Source: DATFDN01 sp963818725 | GTDB taxonomy: Bacteria > Pseudomonadota > Alphaproteobacteria > Acetobacterales > Acetobacteraceae | Length of the DNA stretch: 64,000 nt | NCBI GenBank assembly: GCA_963818725.1 | Contig: CAWFTU010000014.1 | Location: 1,054,001 to 1,118,000 of the forward strand | Reading direction: 5' to 3' | Shown here: one piece after another, positions 37,046 to 45,386 of the stretch | Layout of the letters: every line of letters starts with the position of its first letter | Position numbering within the stretch: position 1 is the stretch's first letter | Translations under genes and position numbers: made by a program | Notes under the pieces: model-generated | Told to the model about the DNA's origin: nothing | Databases searched by the model: none | The model's input: the letters and a program-made list of their open reading frames with translations, nothing else

Positions 37046-37885
37046 TCACATCCGCGTAGCGGCCAAGCCGTCCAGCCGCTCGGCGAGGCGCTTCAGATCC
37101 CATTCCCGGGCGAGGACGGCCGCCTTCCCCCAGGTGGGCTCTTGGTCAGGCACGCAGGGCATGGGCGCGGAGGCATCCATCAGCGCGATGCGGCGGTAGC
37201 GCCGCAGCGCGTCAGCCTGCGTGGGGAACCGCCCGTCCGCCAGGGCATCGTCAAGGGTCGGGTACTGGCGCAGCAGGTCAGCCGCCCCCTTGGGTCCGAC
37301 CCCTTTGGCGCCCGGCAGCTTGTCGGACGGATCGCCGCGCAGCGCGATGAAGTCCGGAACCTGCTTCGGCTCCACCCCATAGCGCTGGCGGACTTCGGCT
37401 GGTCCGATCCGCGCCATCTCCCCGGCCCGAACCGGGTGCAGCACCGTGGTGCGGTCGGACGCGAGCTGAAACGCGTCACGGTCACCGCTCGCCACGAGCG
37501 TGTGCCCGCCGCGGCGCTCCTCCTGGGCGGCGGCCGCGGCGAGGAAGTCGTCCGCCTCGTAACCGGCCGCTTTCGCGTTCGCGAATCCGCAAGCGGCAAC
37601 GAACTGCGGCAGGATGTCGAGCTGCTCCACAAGCTCCTCATCGAAGTGACGCCCGCTTTGATAGGCTGGGAACAGCGCCTGGCGGTATGTCGGCACGCCC
37701 AGCGTGTCCCAGCCGACGAGCACGGCGCGGGGCCGCTCGCCCTCACACAGCCGCAGCAGGAGGTTCGCGAACCCCACGATCGCGCCGCCGCCGCGGCCGC
37801 CCGTCCGCCTGATCGACCGCGGCAGCGCGTGGAAGGCGCGATGCGCGAAGGAATCGCCATCGATGACGAGCAGAGGGCGGCTCAT
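37046..37885 (-). CDS. Stand-alone 5'-3' exonuclease / flap-endonuclease-type protein
   Basis: 279 residues. It resembles the N-terminal nuclease domain of DNA polymerase I without a polymerase part: LLVIDGDSFAHRAFHALP (metal-binding Asp), AVLVGWDTLGVPTYR, GYEADDFLAAAA, LVASGDRDAFQLAS (two Asp), and the helix-hairpin-helix DFIALRGDPSDKLPGAKGVGPKGAADLL. These acidic residues bind two or three Mg ions that cut flap or nicked DNA. The 236 bp between its 3' end and the IS630-beta copy hold nothing recognisable. Proteins of this kind support repair or primer removal, or come from phages and plasmids. Confidence 0.88.
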   Translation of the reverse strand: MSRPLLVIDGDSFAHRAFHALPRSIRRTGGRGGGAIVGFANLLLRLCEGERPRAVLVGWDTLGVPTYRQALFPAYQSGRHFDEELVEQLDILPQFVAACGFANAKAAGYEADDFLAAAAAQEERRGGHTLVASGDRDAFQLASDRTTVLHPVRAGEMARIGPAEVRQRYGVEPKQVPDFIALRGDPSDKLPGAKGVGPKGAADLLRQYPTLDDALADGRFPTQADALRRYRRIALMDASAPMPCVPDQEPTWGKAAVLAREWDLKRLAERLDGLAATRM

Positions 37886-37977
37886 AGCCGGTGCGTGGAC
37901 GTCCTATGCAGGAAGCGGATGGGCAGCGTCACGAACTCCTTCGCTTCGTGCCCTCCGCGCCGCGCTGTCCCGGCACA

Positions 37978-38271
37978 TTAGGCCAATGTGTGCACGATCA
38001 CGGGGCCGGCCACCGCCTTGACTGGTTCCGTGAGCAAGGGCGTCAGGTTCTCCTCGCTCCAGGCAAGCCCGCGTCTGTTGGACTCCTGGGCGCCCGCGTA
38101 ATCCTCGAAGATGCTGATCGCCGTCACGGTGTCGTCTGAGGCATAGATCACGTAGTAGGCCCTGAAGCCCGGGACATTGCTGATGATCGGGATCGCGCCT
38201 TCCTTGATGGTGCGTGCCAGCTCCTCTGCCTTGCCAGCTTTCGCCTTGGCCTGACGAATGGCTCCGTACAT
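37978..38271 (-). CDS. Antibiotic-biosynthesis-monooxygenase-like small protein
   Basis: 97 residues with a GGGAGAC site before ATG 38271. MYGAIRQAKAKAGKAEELAR, VPGFRAYYVIYASDDTVTAI and FEDYAGAQESNRRGLAW fit the ferredoxin-like dimeric barrel of ABM/NIPSNAP-type proteins. Members act as small oxygenases or sensors; no specific role can be given. It lies between the exonuclease gene and the DoxX-like gene on the same strand. Confidence 0.7.
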   Translation of the reverse strand: MYGAIRQAKAKAGKAEELARTIKEGAIPIISNVPGFRAYYVIYASDDTVTAISIFEDYAGAQESNRRGLAWSEENLTPLLTEPVKAVAGPVIVHTLA

Positions 38272-38511
38272 TTTTGTCTCCCGTGATGGATTGGCTGCTC
38301 CCCATCCGGTGAAGTTCGGCGGTCAGGCGCCTTGTTGCTCGGACGGAATGCCGAGCATGGAGAAGCCCGCCCAGTTCGCTCCAAAGGAGAACAGCAAAGC
38401 CGAGCTTCGCGCTCCTGGACAGTTTTCGCAAACCGGGGCGGCAGGGCAAGCCACCGGCCGAGCCGCGGCCGTCGCCTCAGCCGCGGTGGCCCTGTCCATC
38501 TCCCCCTCGGC

Positions 38512-39157
38512 TCACGACACGACCCTCAGCACCGACCGGCCTGACCAGATTCCGGTTGGGCTGCGTCGCAACAGCGCGTCCAGCCCCAGGCTGCGCCCCG
38601 CGGCATCGGCCGCGAGAAAGCCGAGCAGCAGGATCAGGAACATATATTGCCAGGGCCATTCGCTGCCATTGTGGTAGAGCCCAAGCCAGATGTTCGCGGC
38701 GAAGGCCATGCCGGCAACTCCCGCCAGGCGCACCGCGAATCCCAGCGTGAACGCAACGGCGAAGCCCAGCTCCGCCGCATAGGCGATCGTGTTGATATAG
38801 GCGATGTTGGGAATCAGGATATCCTTGTAGAAGTGCGCCATCGCCGGAAAGGCGGCGTTCTGCGCCATCTGCTCCATCCAGTACCCTGAATCCGCCCGAA
38901 ACCGGCAGCGGCAGCTTCCAGATCGAGCCCTGGAACCACATGGCGCCAACGAGGGATCGCGCCACCCACAGATAGAGGTGCCTTGCGGTGCGCTGGCCGG
39001 GGTCCGCGCGCCAGTTGACCACGACCAGGGCCAGGTTGGCGGCCACCAGCAGACAGAAGAGCAGGATCAGCGGGTACTGCGCCAGTCCCAGCGGCTTGTA
39101 GTTGTCGTCATACCCGATCAGGAACAGCAGGCTATCGAGAAACGGATTCGTCCGCAT
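38512..39157 (-). pseudogene. DoxX/TQO-like membrane protein, frameshifted
   Basis: The first frame (ATG 39157) encodes MRTNPFLDSLLFLIGYDDNY, a membrane segment PLILLFCLLVAANLALVVV and LWVARSLVGAMWFQGSIWKL. An extra base in the CCC run near 38884-38886 shifts the frame; the other frame continues YWMEQMAQNAAFPAMAHFYK and three more membrane segments (TIAYAAELGFAVAFTLGFAV, GMAFAANIWLGLY, MFLILLLGFLAAD). The four-helix plan with a conserved W-K after helix 2 matches DoxX/DoxD proteins, some of which are quinone-linked. Restored length about 214 residues. The 3' part overlaps nothing. Confidence 0.75.
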
Positions 39158-39977
39158 TGGACCTGCCCTCCGCTCGCTTGAGCTGATGGTGAAGCCGAGT
39201 GCGCCAGGCCGTTGCGGCGGTTTGGATCAGGCGCAACGAGGCAGGGGCGCCATCGGCCTCCCCCTTCTCGAAGTCGCCTTCGCGGCCGAGCCGGTTGCTG
39301 ACATGTGCGAAGCACACGATATCATATCCGCAGCGCCGCGCGAGCGCGTAGAGGCCCGCCGCCTCCATTTCGACCACGAGCAAGCCGCGCGCGGCCGCGG
39401 CCGCGATCGCCGCGTCGGTCTCGCGGAAGGGGGCATCCGTGGTCCAGCTCCCACCCCTGAGCGGCGCAAGACCAGCGCTGGCGACCCCCAGCTCGATCGT
39501 GTCGAGCAGCGTCTGGTCGGCCTCGGCGTAGTCGGAGGGCGGGAGGTAGTGGTAGCTCGTGCCCTCGTCCCGGAGCGCCCTCTCGATCATGACATAGTAG
39601 GGCGGCGAGGCGAGATCGGCGATCTGACCGCCCGAGGTGACGCTCAGGAGCAAGCGGCAGCCGGAGGCGAACAACTGCTCGGCGACCAGCACCGCGTAGG
39701 GTGCGCCCACGGCGTTGCCCACCGCACCGAACCGGTGGCCGCCGGCGCTCCATTCGATGAGACGCGTGTGATAGCAGGGCCAGGAGGGCGCGACCTCGGC
39801 ACCACGCTCGGCGAGCAGGTAGCGGACCAGATCCCCGTCCGGGTCGAGGACGCACACCTCCGGGACCGAGGCGAACGGAACCCCCTTCTGCCGGCGCGCC
39901 TCGCGCAGAAGGCTCTCCGGCCGGAAGACTGACCCGGCCTCCCAGTCCCTTGGGGCGCTTATCGGTGGACGGTTCAT
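39132..39977 (-). CDS. Nucleoside phosphorylase-family protein
   Basis: 281 residues. LLLSVTSGGQIADLASPPYY corresponds to the phosphate/ribose loop; VVEMEAAGLYALARRCGYD is the MEAA motif of the PNP/UDP phosphorylase and nucleosidase superfamily; DIVCFAHVSNRL follows. It would cleave a nucleoside or nucleoside-like N-glycosidic bond. It is the last gene of a five-gene operon (its start overlaps the previous stop by 4 bp) and its 3' end overlaps the start of the DoxX-like gene. In hopanoid pathways a related enzyme (HpnG) removes adenine from an adenosyl intermediate; a similar role here is only an analogy. Confidence 0.84.
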   Translation of the reverse strand: MNRPPISAPRDWEAGSVFRPESLLREARRQKGVPFASVPEVCVLDPDGDLVRYLLAERGAEVAPSWPCYHTRLIEWSAGGHRFGAVGNAVGAPYAVLVAEQLFASGCRLLLSVTSGGQIADLASPPYYVMIERALRDEGTSYHYLPPSDYAEADQTLLDTIELGVASAGLAPLRGGSWTTDAPFRETDAAIAAAAARGLLVVEMEAAGLYALARRCGYDIVCFAHVSNRLGREGDFEKGEADGAPASLRLIQTAATAWRTRLHHQLKRAEGRSNADESVSR

Positions 39978-40690
39978 GCCCCGGCGCCCCGCCGCAGCTC
40001 CAACGACACGCGGATCAGCGTGGCGGTGATCCGTCCGCCGGCCCTCACGGTTCCGCGCCAATTTCCCGCCACCTTGGACCGCCCCGCGACGCGGCGCCGG
40101 TACGGCAGCGGCACCTCGCGAACCCTCAGCCCGGCCGCGGCGGCGCGGAGCTGCATCTCAAGGTTCCAGCCATAGGTCATCTCGCGCATGCCGAGGCGAT
40201 CGAGGCGATCGAGACGAATGGCGCGGAACGCGCACATGTCGGTGTAGCGGACGCCGCCAATCGCACCGAGTGCCCGCCCCATCAGCCGTCCGGCGAGAAC
40301 TTGGTGCGCGCCCATGCTCCCCGGCTCCCGGACGCCGAGAGTCCGGGAAGCCAGCACGAAGTCGAACTCCCCCCGCAGCACCGGGCCGACGATCTGCGCC
40401 GCCTCCTCCCCTGCGTCGGCTCCATCGCCATCGAGAAACAGCACCACCTCCGCCCCCAGCGCCCGCGCCCGCTCCACCCCTGACAGGCACGCGCGGCCGT
40501 ATCCGCGGCGAGGCTCGAACAGCACCTCGGCGCCTATCGCCCGCGCTTCTTCCACGGTCCCGTCGGTGCTGCCGCCGTCCACAACGATAATAATATCCAC
40601 CACGGAACGCGGCAGGCTGTGCATGGTCGGTCCAATGGCGCCCGCCTCGTTCAGGACCGGAATCACCCCTGCGACACGGATCCGATCCAT
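39974..40690 (-). CDS. Glycosyltransferase family 2
   Basis: 238 residues. The GT-A fold starts VAGVIPVLNEAGAIGPTMHS; IIIVVDGGSTDGTVEEARAI is the nucleotide-sugar site, VVLFLDGDGADAGEEAAQIV supplies the metal-binding DxD-like DGDGAD, and RYTDMCAFRAIRLDRLD with MTYGWNLEMQLRAAAAG are acceptor-side motifs of dolichyl-phosphate-mannose-synthase-like enzymes. No long hydrophobic tail is present. ATG 40690 overlaps the stop of the radical SAM gene (ATGA), so translation is coupled. Confidence 0.9.
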   Translation of the reverse strand: MDRIRVAGVIPVLNEAGAIGPTMHSLPRSVVDIIIVVDGGSTDGTVEEARAIGAEVLFEPRRGYGRACLSGVERARALGAEVVLFLDGDGADAGEEAAQIVGPVLRGEFDFVLASRTLGVREPGSMGAHQVLAGRLMGRALGAIGGVRYTDMCAFRAIRLDRLDRLGMREMTYGWNLEMQLRAAAAGLRVREVPLPYRRRVAGRSKVAGNWRGTVRAGGRITATLIRVSLELRRGAGA

Positions 40691-41739
40691 CACAGGCTCC
40701 AGCGAAGCCCGCACCCCTGACAGGGTCTCGGCGGTGTCTCGCTCAGAAGCTGCGCGCGGAAGGCGCGATAGGCAGCCCCGTTCCATATCTCCCGCAAGCT
40801 CTGCTGCGTGGCGTTGCCCAGCGTGTAGCTGCCGTAGTCGCGCGCGGAGAAGGGCGCGATGCAGCACGGCAGCGCGCGGCCATGCGCGGTGAAGTACATC
40901 AGCGACCAGGGGCGGCGGCAGAGTGACCATGGCCGGTCGCCTTGCTGGCGTAGGCTCAGTCCCGGCTCCGTCGCGCCGGAGGCGTCCAAGGTGACGTCGA
41001 GCTCGGCGCCGAGGCTTTGCGCCGCCTCGATCGCCGCGTGTTCTTCCCGCTCCACGCGCTCGAACAACGACGAGTTGGCGCGCGCCATCCCGAAGCCGGC
41101 GTTGTCGAACACAAGCCGCTGGAGATGCACCTCCTTCACGCCCATCTCCGCGGCAAGCCTGACGAATTCCGGAAGCTGACTCACCGTCTGCTTCATGCCG
41201 GTGAGCCAAAGCGAGACACGCGGCGTCTCGACCCCGGCCGCGCGCTGGAAATCGACGAGGCGGCGCACGTCGCGAACGATGCGCCCGAAGAAGTCTCGCC
41301 CGCGCACCGCCTTGTACGTGGCCGCGTCGGCGGCGTCGAGGGAGACGCGCAGTTCATCGAGGTCGGTGTCGATCAGCTCCTTGAACTTCGACGGGCGCAG
41401 CAGGGTGCCATTGGTGTTGAAGAGCACGTAGGCTCCGCGCTGCTTGAGGTGGCGGACCATCCGCGGCAGGTCGCGCACCAGCATGGGCTCGCCGACGCCA
41501 TGCAGCACGGCGCGGGCCAAGTTCGGCACCTGGCCAACGATTCGCGTGAACAGCTCCCAGCTCATGTCGGCTGGCGGCTCGAGATCCTCGAACGTGCGGG
41601 GACAGGTCTCGCACAAGAGGTTGCACCGATTGGTGATCTCCAGATAGAGGCAAACAGGGGGCGCCTCGGCGACGTCACCCCGCTCCTCGGCAATCGCCTC
41701 GAAGTACCGTCTCGGGTCTTTCAGGGCGGCTTGTGCCAT
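40690..41739 (-). CDS. Radical SAM/SPASM-domain enzyme
   Basis: 349 residues. The [4Fe-4S]-SAM motif is CxxxCxxC in ITNRCNLLCETCPRTFED; VLHGVGEPMLVRDLPRMV and FNTNGTLLRPSKF are SAM-binding strands. The C-terminal part has extra Cys residues (GRALPCCIAPFSARDYG, RPCQGCGL) typical of a SPASM auxiliary-cluster domain. Such enzymes make carbon-centred radicals to modify peptides, sugars or lipids. GGAGAGG precedes ATG 41739. Coupled by overlap to the GT2 gene downstream and to the membrane glycosyltransferase upstream. No precursor peptide gene is seen, so a sugar or lipid substrate is more likely than a RiPP. Confidence 0.9.
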   Translation of the reverse strand: MAQAALKDPRRYFEAIAEERGDVAEAPPVCLYLEITNRCNLLCETCPRTFEDLEPPADMSWELFTRIVGQVPNLARAVLHGVGEPMLVRDLPRMVRHLKQRGAYVLFNTNGTLLRPSKFKELIDTDLDELRVSLDAADAATYKAVRGRDFFGRIVRDVRRLVDFQRAAGVETPRVSLWLTGMKQTVSQLPEFVRLAAEMGVKEVHLQRLVFDNAGFGMARANSSLFERVEREEHAAIEAAQSLGAELDVTLDASGATEPGLSLRQQGDRPWSLCRRPWSLMYFTAHGRALPCCIAPFSARDYGSYTLGNATQQSLREIWNGAAYRAFRAQLLSETPPRPCQGCGLRWSL

Positions 41740-43082
41740 CAACCAATCCTCTCCGGAACCAAGCTCGCCGGGGCGGCCGTCTGCACCATACGGCCTCTCA
41801 GGTCCAGGATCGCAAGCGCGATCGCCGGGACAAAGACCAGCGACGGCCAAAAAAACCGCTCGTCCATCGGATTGAGATAGAGCGCCAGCGGTGCGACCGA
41901 GAGCCAGACGATCGCGCGATACGGCTGCACGGCGGCCGGCACAGCAAGCCAGACGAAATACCAAGGATAATGGGGGCTGACGGCCGCGACGGTACAGGCG
42001 GCAAGGATTCCGGCATCGGCGCAGACGCGTCGCGCGTCCAGTTTCGGATCCCTTGGGCGTGGACGCAGGGCGAGCCACAGGGCAAGCGCGCCGAGTGCCA
42101 GCGCCGCCGCGCTCATGTACAACAGCGCGGCCGCATGCGTCAGCGGCACGAGTTCGCCGATCCCGGCCAGCAGCCAAAAGCCTTGTCCGTTCGTAACGCC
42201 CTCCTCGGTGCCATATCCGGATAGGAAGCCAAACACCTTCCAGCCAACTCCGAGATAGGGAACATAAAATAAGACAAGAACAATCAGCAGCGCAGCGGGC
42301 AGCCGCCAGTCGTTCCGGCGCCAGAGCGCGGGTCCGACCGCCAGGGGCAGGAACTTCGCAAGGATGGCGCCAGCGAGCGCCGCACCGGCCCACGCACTCC
42401 GATTCGCGGCGCGCGCCAGCAGCGCAAGGCCGAGAAAGCCGACCACGATCGCATCCACATGCCCGTTCCCGGCGAAGGACCACGCCGCGAGCGGATTCCA
42501 GGCATAGATCAGCAGCCGCGCCGCTGGGAGGCCGGCACGCCGCAGGAGGAACAGCACGCACACCATGCCGATCGTCTCGCAGGTCAGCATCGCCGCTTTC
42601 ATGGCGAGCACCGATGGGCTGAGCCGCGCGACCGACGCGAAAACCCATTGCGCGGCCGGGGGATAGATCGTCGGCGCGTAGTCCCGGCGGTTCACATGCG
42701 GGTAGATCGCGCTGTCGCGCAGGCTGGCCAGGGCCGGGTCAGCCGGCACGTATCGGTAGGGGTTGATGCCCGCCGCCTGCACGCGCCCGTCCCAGACATA
42801 CCGATACATGTCGCTTGACAGGAATGGCGGCGCGGGAAGCAGCGGGAGCCGGATGGCCGCCGCGACCAACGCAACCCACAGCAGTGCCCCGCCCCCCCGC
42901 GGCGGGCGCCGAATGACCCGCTGGACCGCAAACAGGTATGCAAGCGCCGCGACCGCCAGGATCGCGACGAAGACCTCGGTTCGCTGCAAGGAGCCGACGC
43001 TGTCGGAACCTGGCACGTGCAGCGCCAGATCGCCCCAGGTCAGGGCGACGATCACCGCACCGAGTCCGGCAAGCGACGTCAC
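41739..43082 (-). CDS. GT-C membrane glycosyltransferase (mannosyltransferase/GT87-like)
   Basis: 447 residues with about 10-11 membrane segments. The first periplasmic loop has PPFLSSDMYRYVWDGRVQAA with a DxD/E-type acidic patch and GINPYRYVPADPAL; later LIYAWNPLAAWSFAGNGHVD and AAVSPHYPWYFVWLAVPAAV match GT87/PMT-like enzymes that use polyprenyl-phosphate sugars. GTG 43082 is the start: its GTGA overlaps the preceding stop. The gene overlaps the radical SAM gene by 1 bp. It would attach a sugar on the periplasmic face. Confidence 0.88.
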   Translation of the reverse strand: MTSLAGLGAVIVALTWGDLALHVPGSDSVGSLQRTEVFVAILAVAALAYLFAVQRVIRRPPRGGGALLWVALVAAAIRLPLLPAPPFLSSDMYRYVWDGRVQAAGINPYRYVPADPALASLRDSAIYPHVNRRDYAPTIYPPAAQWVFASVARLSPSVLAMKAAMLTCETIGMVCVLFLLRRAGLPAARLLIYAWNPLAAWSFAGNGHVDAIVVGFLGLALLARAANRSAWAGAALAGAILAKFLPLAVGPALWRRNDWRLPAALLIVLVLFYVPYLGVGWKVFGFLSGYGTEEGVTNGQGFWLLAGIGELVPLTHAAALLYMSAAALALGALALWLALRPRPRDPKLDARRVCADAGILAACTVAAVSPHYPWYFVWLAVPAAVQPYRAIVWLSVAPLALYLNPMDERFFWPSLVFVPAIALAILDLRGRMVQTAAPASLVPERIG

Positions 43083-43825
43083 TCCGCCGCCATCCGCCCG
43101 CGCCGCAATCCGAGCCGGTCGAGACAGGCCGATGTTGCCGGCGCGGCATAAGGCGCGAAACCCTTGACCATTGGACGATCAAGCTCGCCGGCCAGCCGGT
43201 CAAGGGCCGGGGGATCGTCGACGTCATACCATGGATCGAGCTCGACAAGCGGCAGCCGAAGCGCCGCCACACGCGCGCGCGTCTCTGCGGCAACGCGGCT
43301 CGTGCTCCAGTCGATGCTTTCGAACAGAGACGAATGGGGAGCGCTCATCCCGATCAGGTAGTAGCCGCCGTCCTCCGCTGGACCGAGTACGACCCGGCGC
43401 GGATCGTCGAGCAGTAGCGACGCTGCCCGGCTCAGCAGTCCTGTCGGCAGGGTCGGACTGTCGGAGTTGACGAGACAGAGCGCGGCGTAGCCGCGCGCGC
43501 TCAGCCCTCTCGCGGCATGCAGAAGGCAGCGGCCGAGCCCCCCGACGCCCGCCGGCATCTCCCCGCTGCCGTCAGCGAGCAGCAGCGCCGTGCCGGGGAC
43601 CGCGCGCGCCGCGAACAGCTCCTCCGACCCAGCCGGCGCGTAGGCGACCCAGCCATCGATCGGCGCGTGCCTGGCAGCCTGCGCCAGGTTGCCTGTGATA
43701 TCGCTTAGGAAAGCGCCGCTCAGCGCGGCGGCCCCATCTGGTGTCAGCGGGGGGACGAGGCGGGTTTTGGCCCGCCCAGGCACCGGCGCCTTGGCCATCA
43801 CCGCGATCGCGCAACGGTTGTGCAT
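43079..43825 (-). CDS. TIGR04282-type nucleotidyl/glycosyltransferase (DUF2064)
   Basis: 248 residues. AIAVMAKAPVPGRAKTRLVP is the family start, followed by CLVNSDSPTLPTGLLSRAAS (acidic metal site) and RRVVLGPAEDGGYYLIGMSA. Members are annotated as arsenosugar-biosynthesis glycosyltransferases, but no arsenic gene is nearby, so the name should not be taken literally. First gene of the five-gene run ending at 39132. Its ATG follows the molybdoenzyme operon by 146 bp. Confidence 0.88.
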   Translation of the reverse strand: MHNRCAIAVMAKAPVPGRAKTRLVPPLTPDGAAALSGAFLSDITGNLAQAARHAPIDGWVAYAPAGSEELFAARAVPGTALLLADGSGEMPAGVGGLGRCLLHAARGLSARGYAALCLVNSDSPTLPTGLLSRAASLLLDDPRRVVLGPAEDGGYYLIGMSAPHSSLFESIDWSTSRVAAETRARVAALRLPLVELDPWYDVDDPPALDRLAGELDRPMVKGFAPYAAPATSACLDRLGLRRGRMAAE

Positions 43826-43971
43826 CGCTTTCTAGCAAACTCCCATGCGGTCGCGCATATCGGTCATCCTGGCCATCCGACCCAATGACGATTCGGCATC
43901 GGTACCATGTCGTCGGGCCGCTCCGGTGTTTGGCAACCAGGCGGCCAGAGCGCATGGCACCGCAGGCCAGC

Positions 43972-44703
43972 CTAGATGCCGCTAAACCAGTTATACCCGC
44001 GGTCGGTCCAAAATCCCCGAGGCTGCACATTGGTCACATACATGGTCGTAACGAACTTCGGATTCTTGAAGCCGAGCTTGGTCGGAACCCTGATCTTGAA
44101 CGGGTAGCCGTGCTCGGTCGGCAAGGTCTCGTCGGACAGCTTGAATGCCATGATCGTCTGCGGATGGAGCGCGCTCGGCATGTCCATGCCCTCGTAGTAG
44201 CCGTCCGCGCACTCGAACCCAACATATTTCGCCGCGGTGTCGGCGCCGATCCGCTCCAGGAAGGCGCGCAGCGGAGCGCCCGTCCACTTGCCGATCATGC
44301 TCCAGCCCTCCACGCAGACATGCCGCGTGATCTGTGTCACCTGCGGCAGGGCGTGAAGCTGCTCGACCGTCCACGGGCGCTTGTCGGCAACGCGTCCCGC
44401 CAGCTCAAGCCGATAGGTAGCCGCACTGAGCTTGGGCGCGTCCTTGGGGCCGTACCAGGCGTTGTAGCGGAAGTCTTTCACGGCATCCTGCTCGCCGAAC
44501 GTGGGGGCGAGCCGGCTCGGACCAAACAGCGCCGCTTGTACGCGGTCGTTCCAGCGCGAAAAGCCGGACAGCGCGCCCTGCACGACATCATTGTCGCTCA
44601 CGTCGCAACCTGTCAGCAGTGTCAGAGCGCCAAGGCTGAATCCTCTACGCAGCAGGGATCGGCGTGCCACCGCTTCACGCAGCGCGGGATCGATGCGGCT
44701 CAT
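43972..44703 (-). CDS. Sulfite-oxidase-fold molybdopterin-dependent oxidoreductase
   Basis: 243 residues. The N-terminus RRSLLRRGFSLGALTLLTGC combines a Tat-like Arg pair with a lipobox. The fold has VTQITRHVCVEGWSMIGKW, whose Cys should bind Mo, then GYYEGMDMPSALHPQTIMAF, LPTEHGYPFKIRVPTKLGFK and NPKFVTTMYVTN. It resembles the MsrP/YedY group. ATGA overlap with the upstream cytochrome gene indicates one operon and a membrane electron partner. The substrate could be a sulfoxide, sulfite or N-oxide. Confidence 0.9.
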   Translation of the reverse strand: MSRIDPALREAVARRSLLRRGFSLGALTLLTGCDVSDNDVVQGALSGFSRWNDRVQAALFGPSRLAPTFGEQDAVKDFRYNAWYGPKDAPKLSAATYRLELAGRVADKRPWTVEQLHALPQVTQITRHVCVEGWSMIGKWTGAPLRAFLERIGADTAAKYVGFECADGYYEGMDMPSALHPQTIMAFKLSDETLPTEHGYPFKIRVPTKLGFKNPKFVTTMYVTNVQPRGFWTDRGYNWFSGI

Positions 44704-45386
44704 CGTGTTGTCTCCTTCGCGCGCCCGAGCACCATGGCCACCAACGTCTTCGGCACCAGCGCCACGAGCGCGACATGCACGACGACGAACAGCGCGAGCG
44801 CGGACATGAACAGGAAATGCACCAGGCGGGCACCCTGGAAGCCGCCGAACAAGGCGGTCAAGAATGCAAGCTGCACCGGCTTCCAGATCGCCAGGCCCGA
44901 AAGCAGCATCATCAGCACGGATATCAGCACACCCCAGTAGAACACCTTCTGCACGGCGTTGTACTCGGCGAGCGCATGCTCTAGCTTGAACCGGGCCGCG
45001 GCGGCGAAGTCAGCGATGAAACCGCGCGGCGTCACCGGCAGCCAGTCGCGGCGAAAGTGACCCGAGAAGATCCCGTACCCCGTGAGCAGCAAGACCGCCG
45101 CGAGGAACAGCCATATGGCCGCGAAGTGCCAGGCAATCGCGCTGGCGACGCCGGGATCGTTGTGCCATGCGAGCGCGACATCCACGTTGCCGCCGAGCGT
45201 GGCCCACACCGGAAAGCGAAAGGCGAAAATAGGCGACGCATTATAGATCCGCCATCCGCTGCCGATGAGGATCAGCACCGAAGCCGCAAGCAACCAATGC
45301 GCGACGCGCAGAAGCAGCGGATGGTGCAACTCCCGCCTGGACGCCTCGGCGCTCAACGCGCGTTCCAGCGGGCGAGAGGCGTTCAT
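44700..45386 (-). CDS. b-type cytochrome membrane subunit
   Basis: 228 residues. LLLRVAHWLLAASVLILIGS has a heme-ligand His; WHNDPGVASAIAWHFAAIWL, KVFYWGVLISVLMMLLSGLA and RLVHFLFMSALALFVVVHVA add further His residues in membrane helices, as in Ni/Fe-hydrogenase-type cytochrome b. It should carry electrons between the quinone pool and the periplasmic molybdoenzyme encoded next. The start ATG overlaps the stop of the binding-protein gene by 4 bp and its own stop overlaps the molybdoenzyme start. Confidence 0.88.
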   Translation of the reverse strand: MNASRPLERALSAEASRRELHHPLLLRVAHWLLAASVLILIGSGWRIYNASPIFAFRFPVWATLGGNVDVALAWHNDPGVASAIAWHFAAIWLFLAAVLLLTGYGIFSGHFRRDWLPVTPRGFIADFAAAARFKLEHALAEYNAVQKVFYWGVLISVLMMLLSGLAIWKPVQLAFLTALFGGFQGARLVHFLFMSALALFVVVHVALVALVPKTLVAMVLGRAKETTR

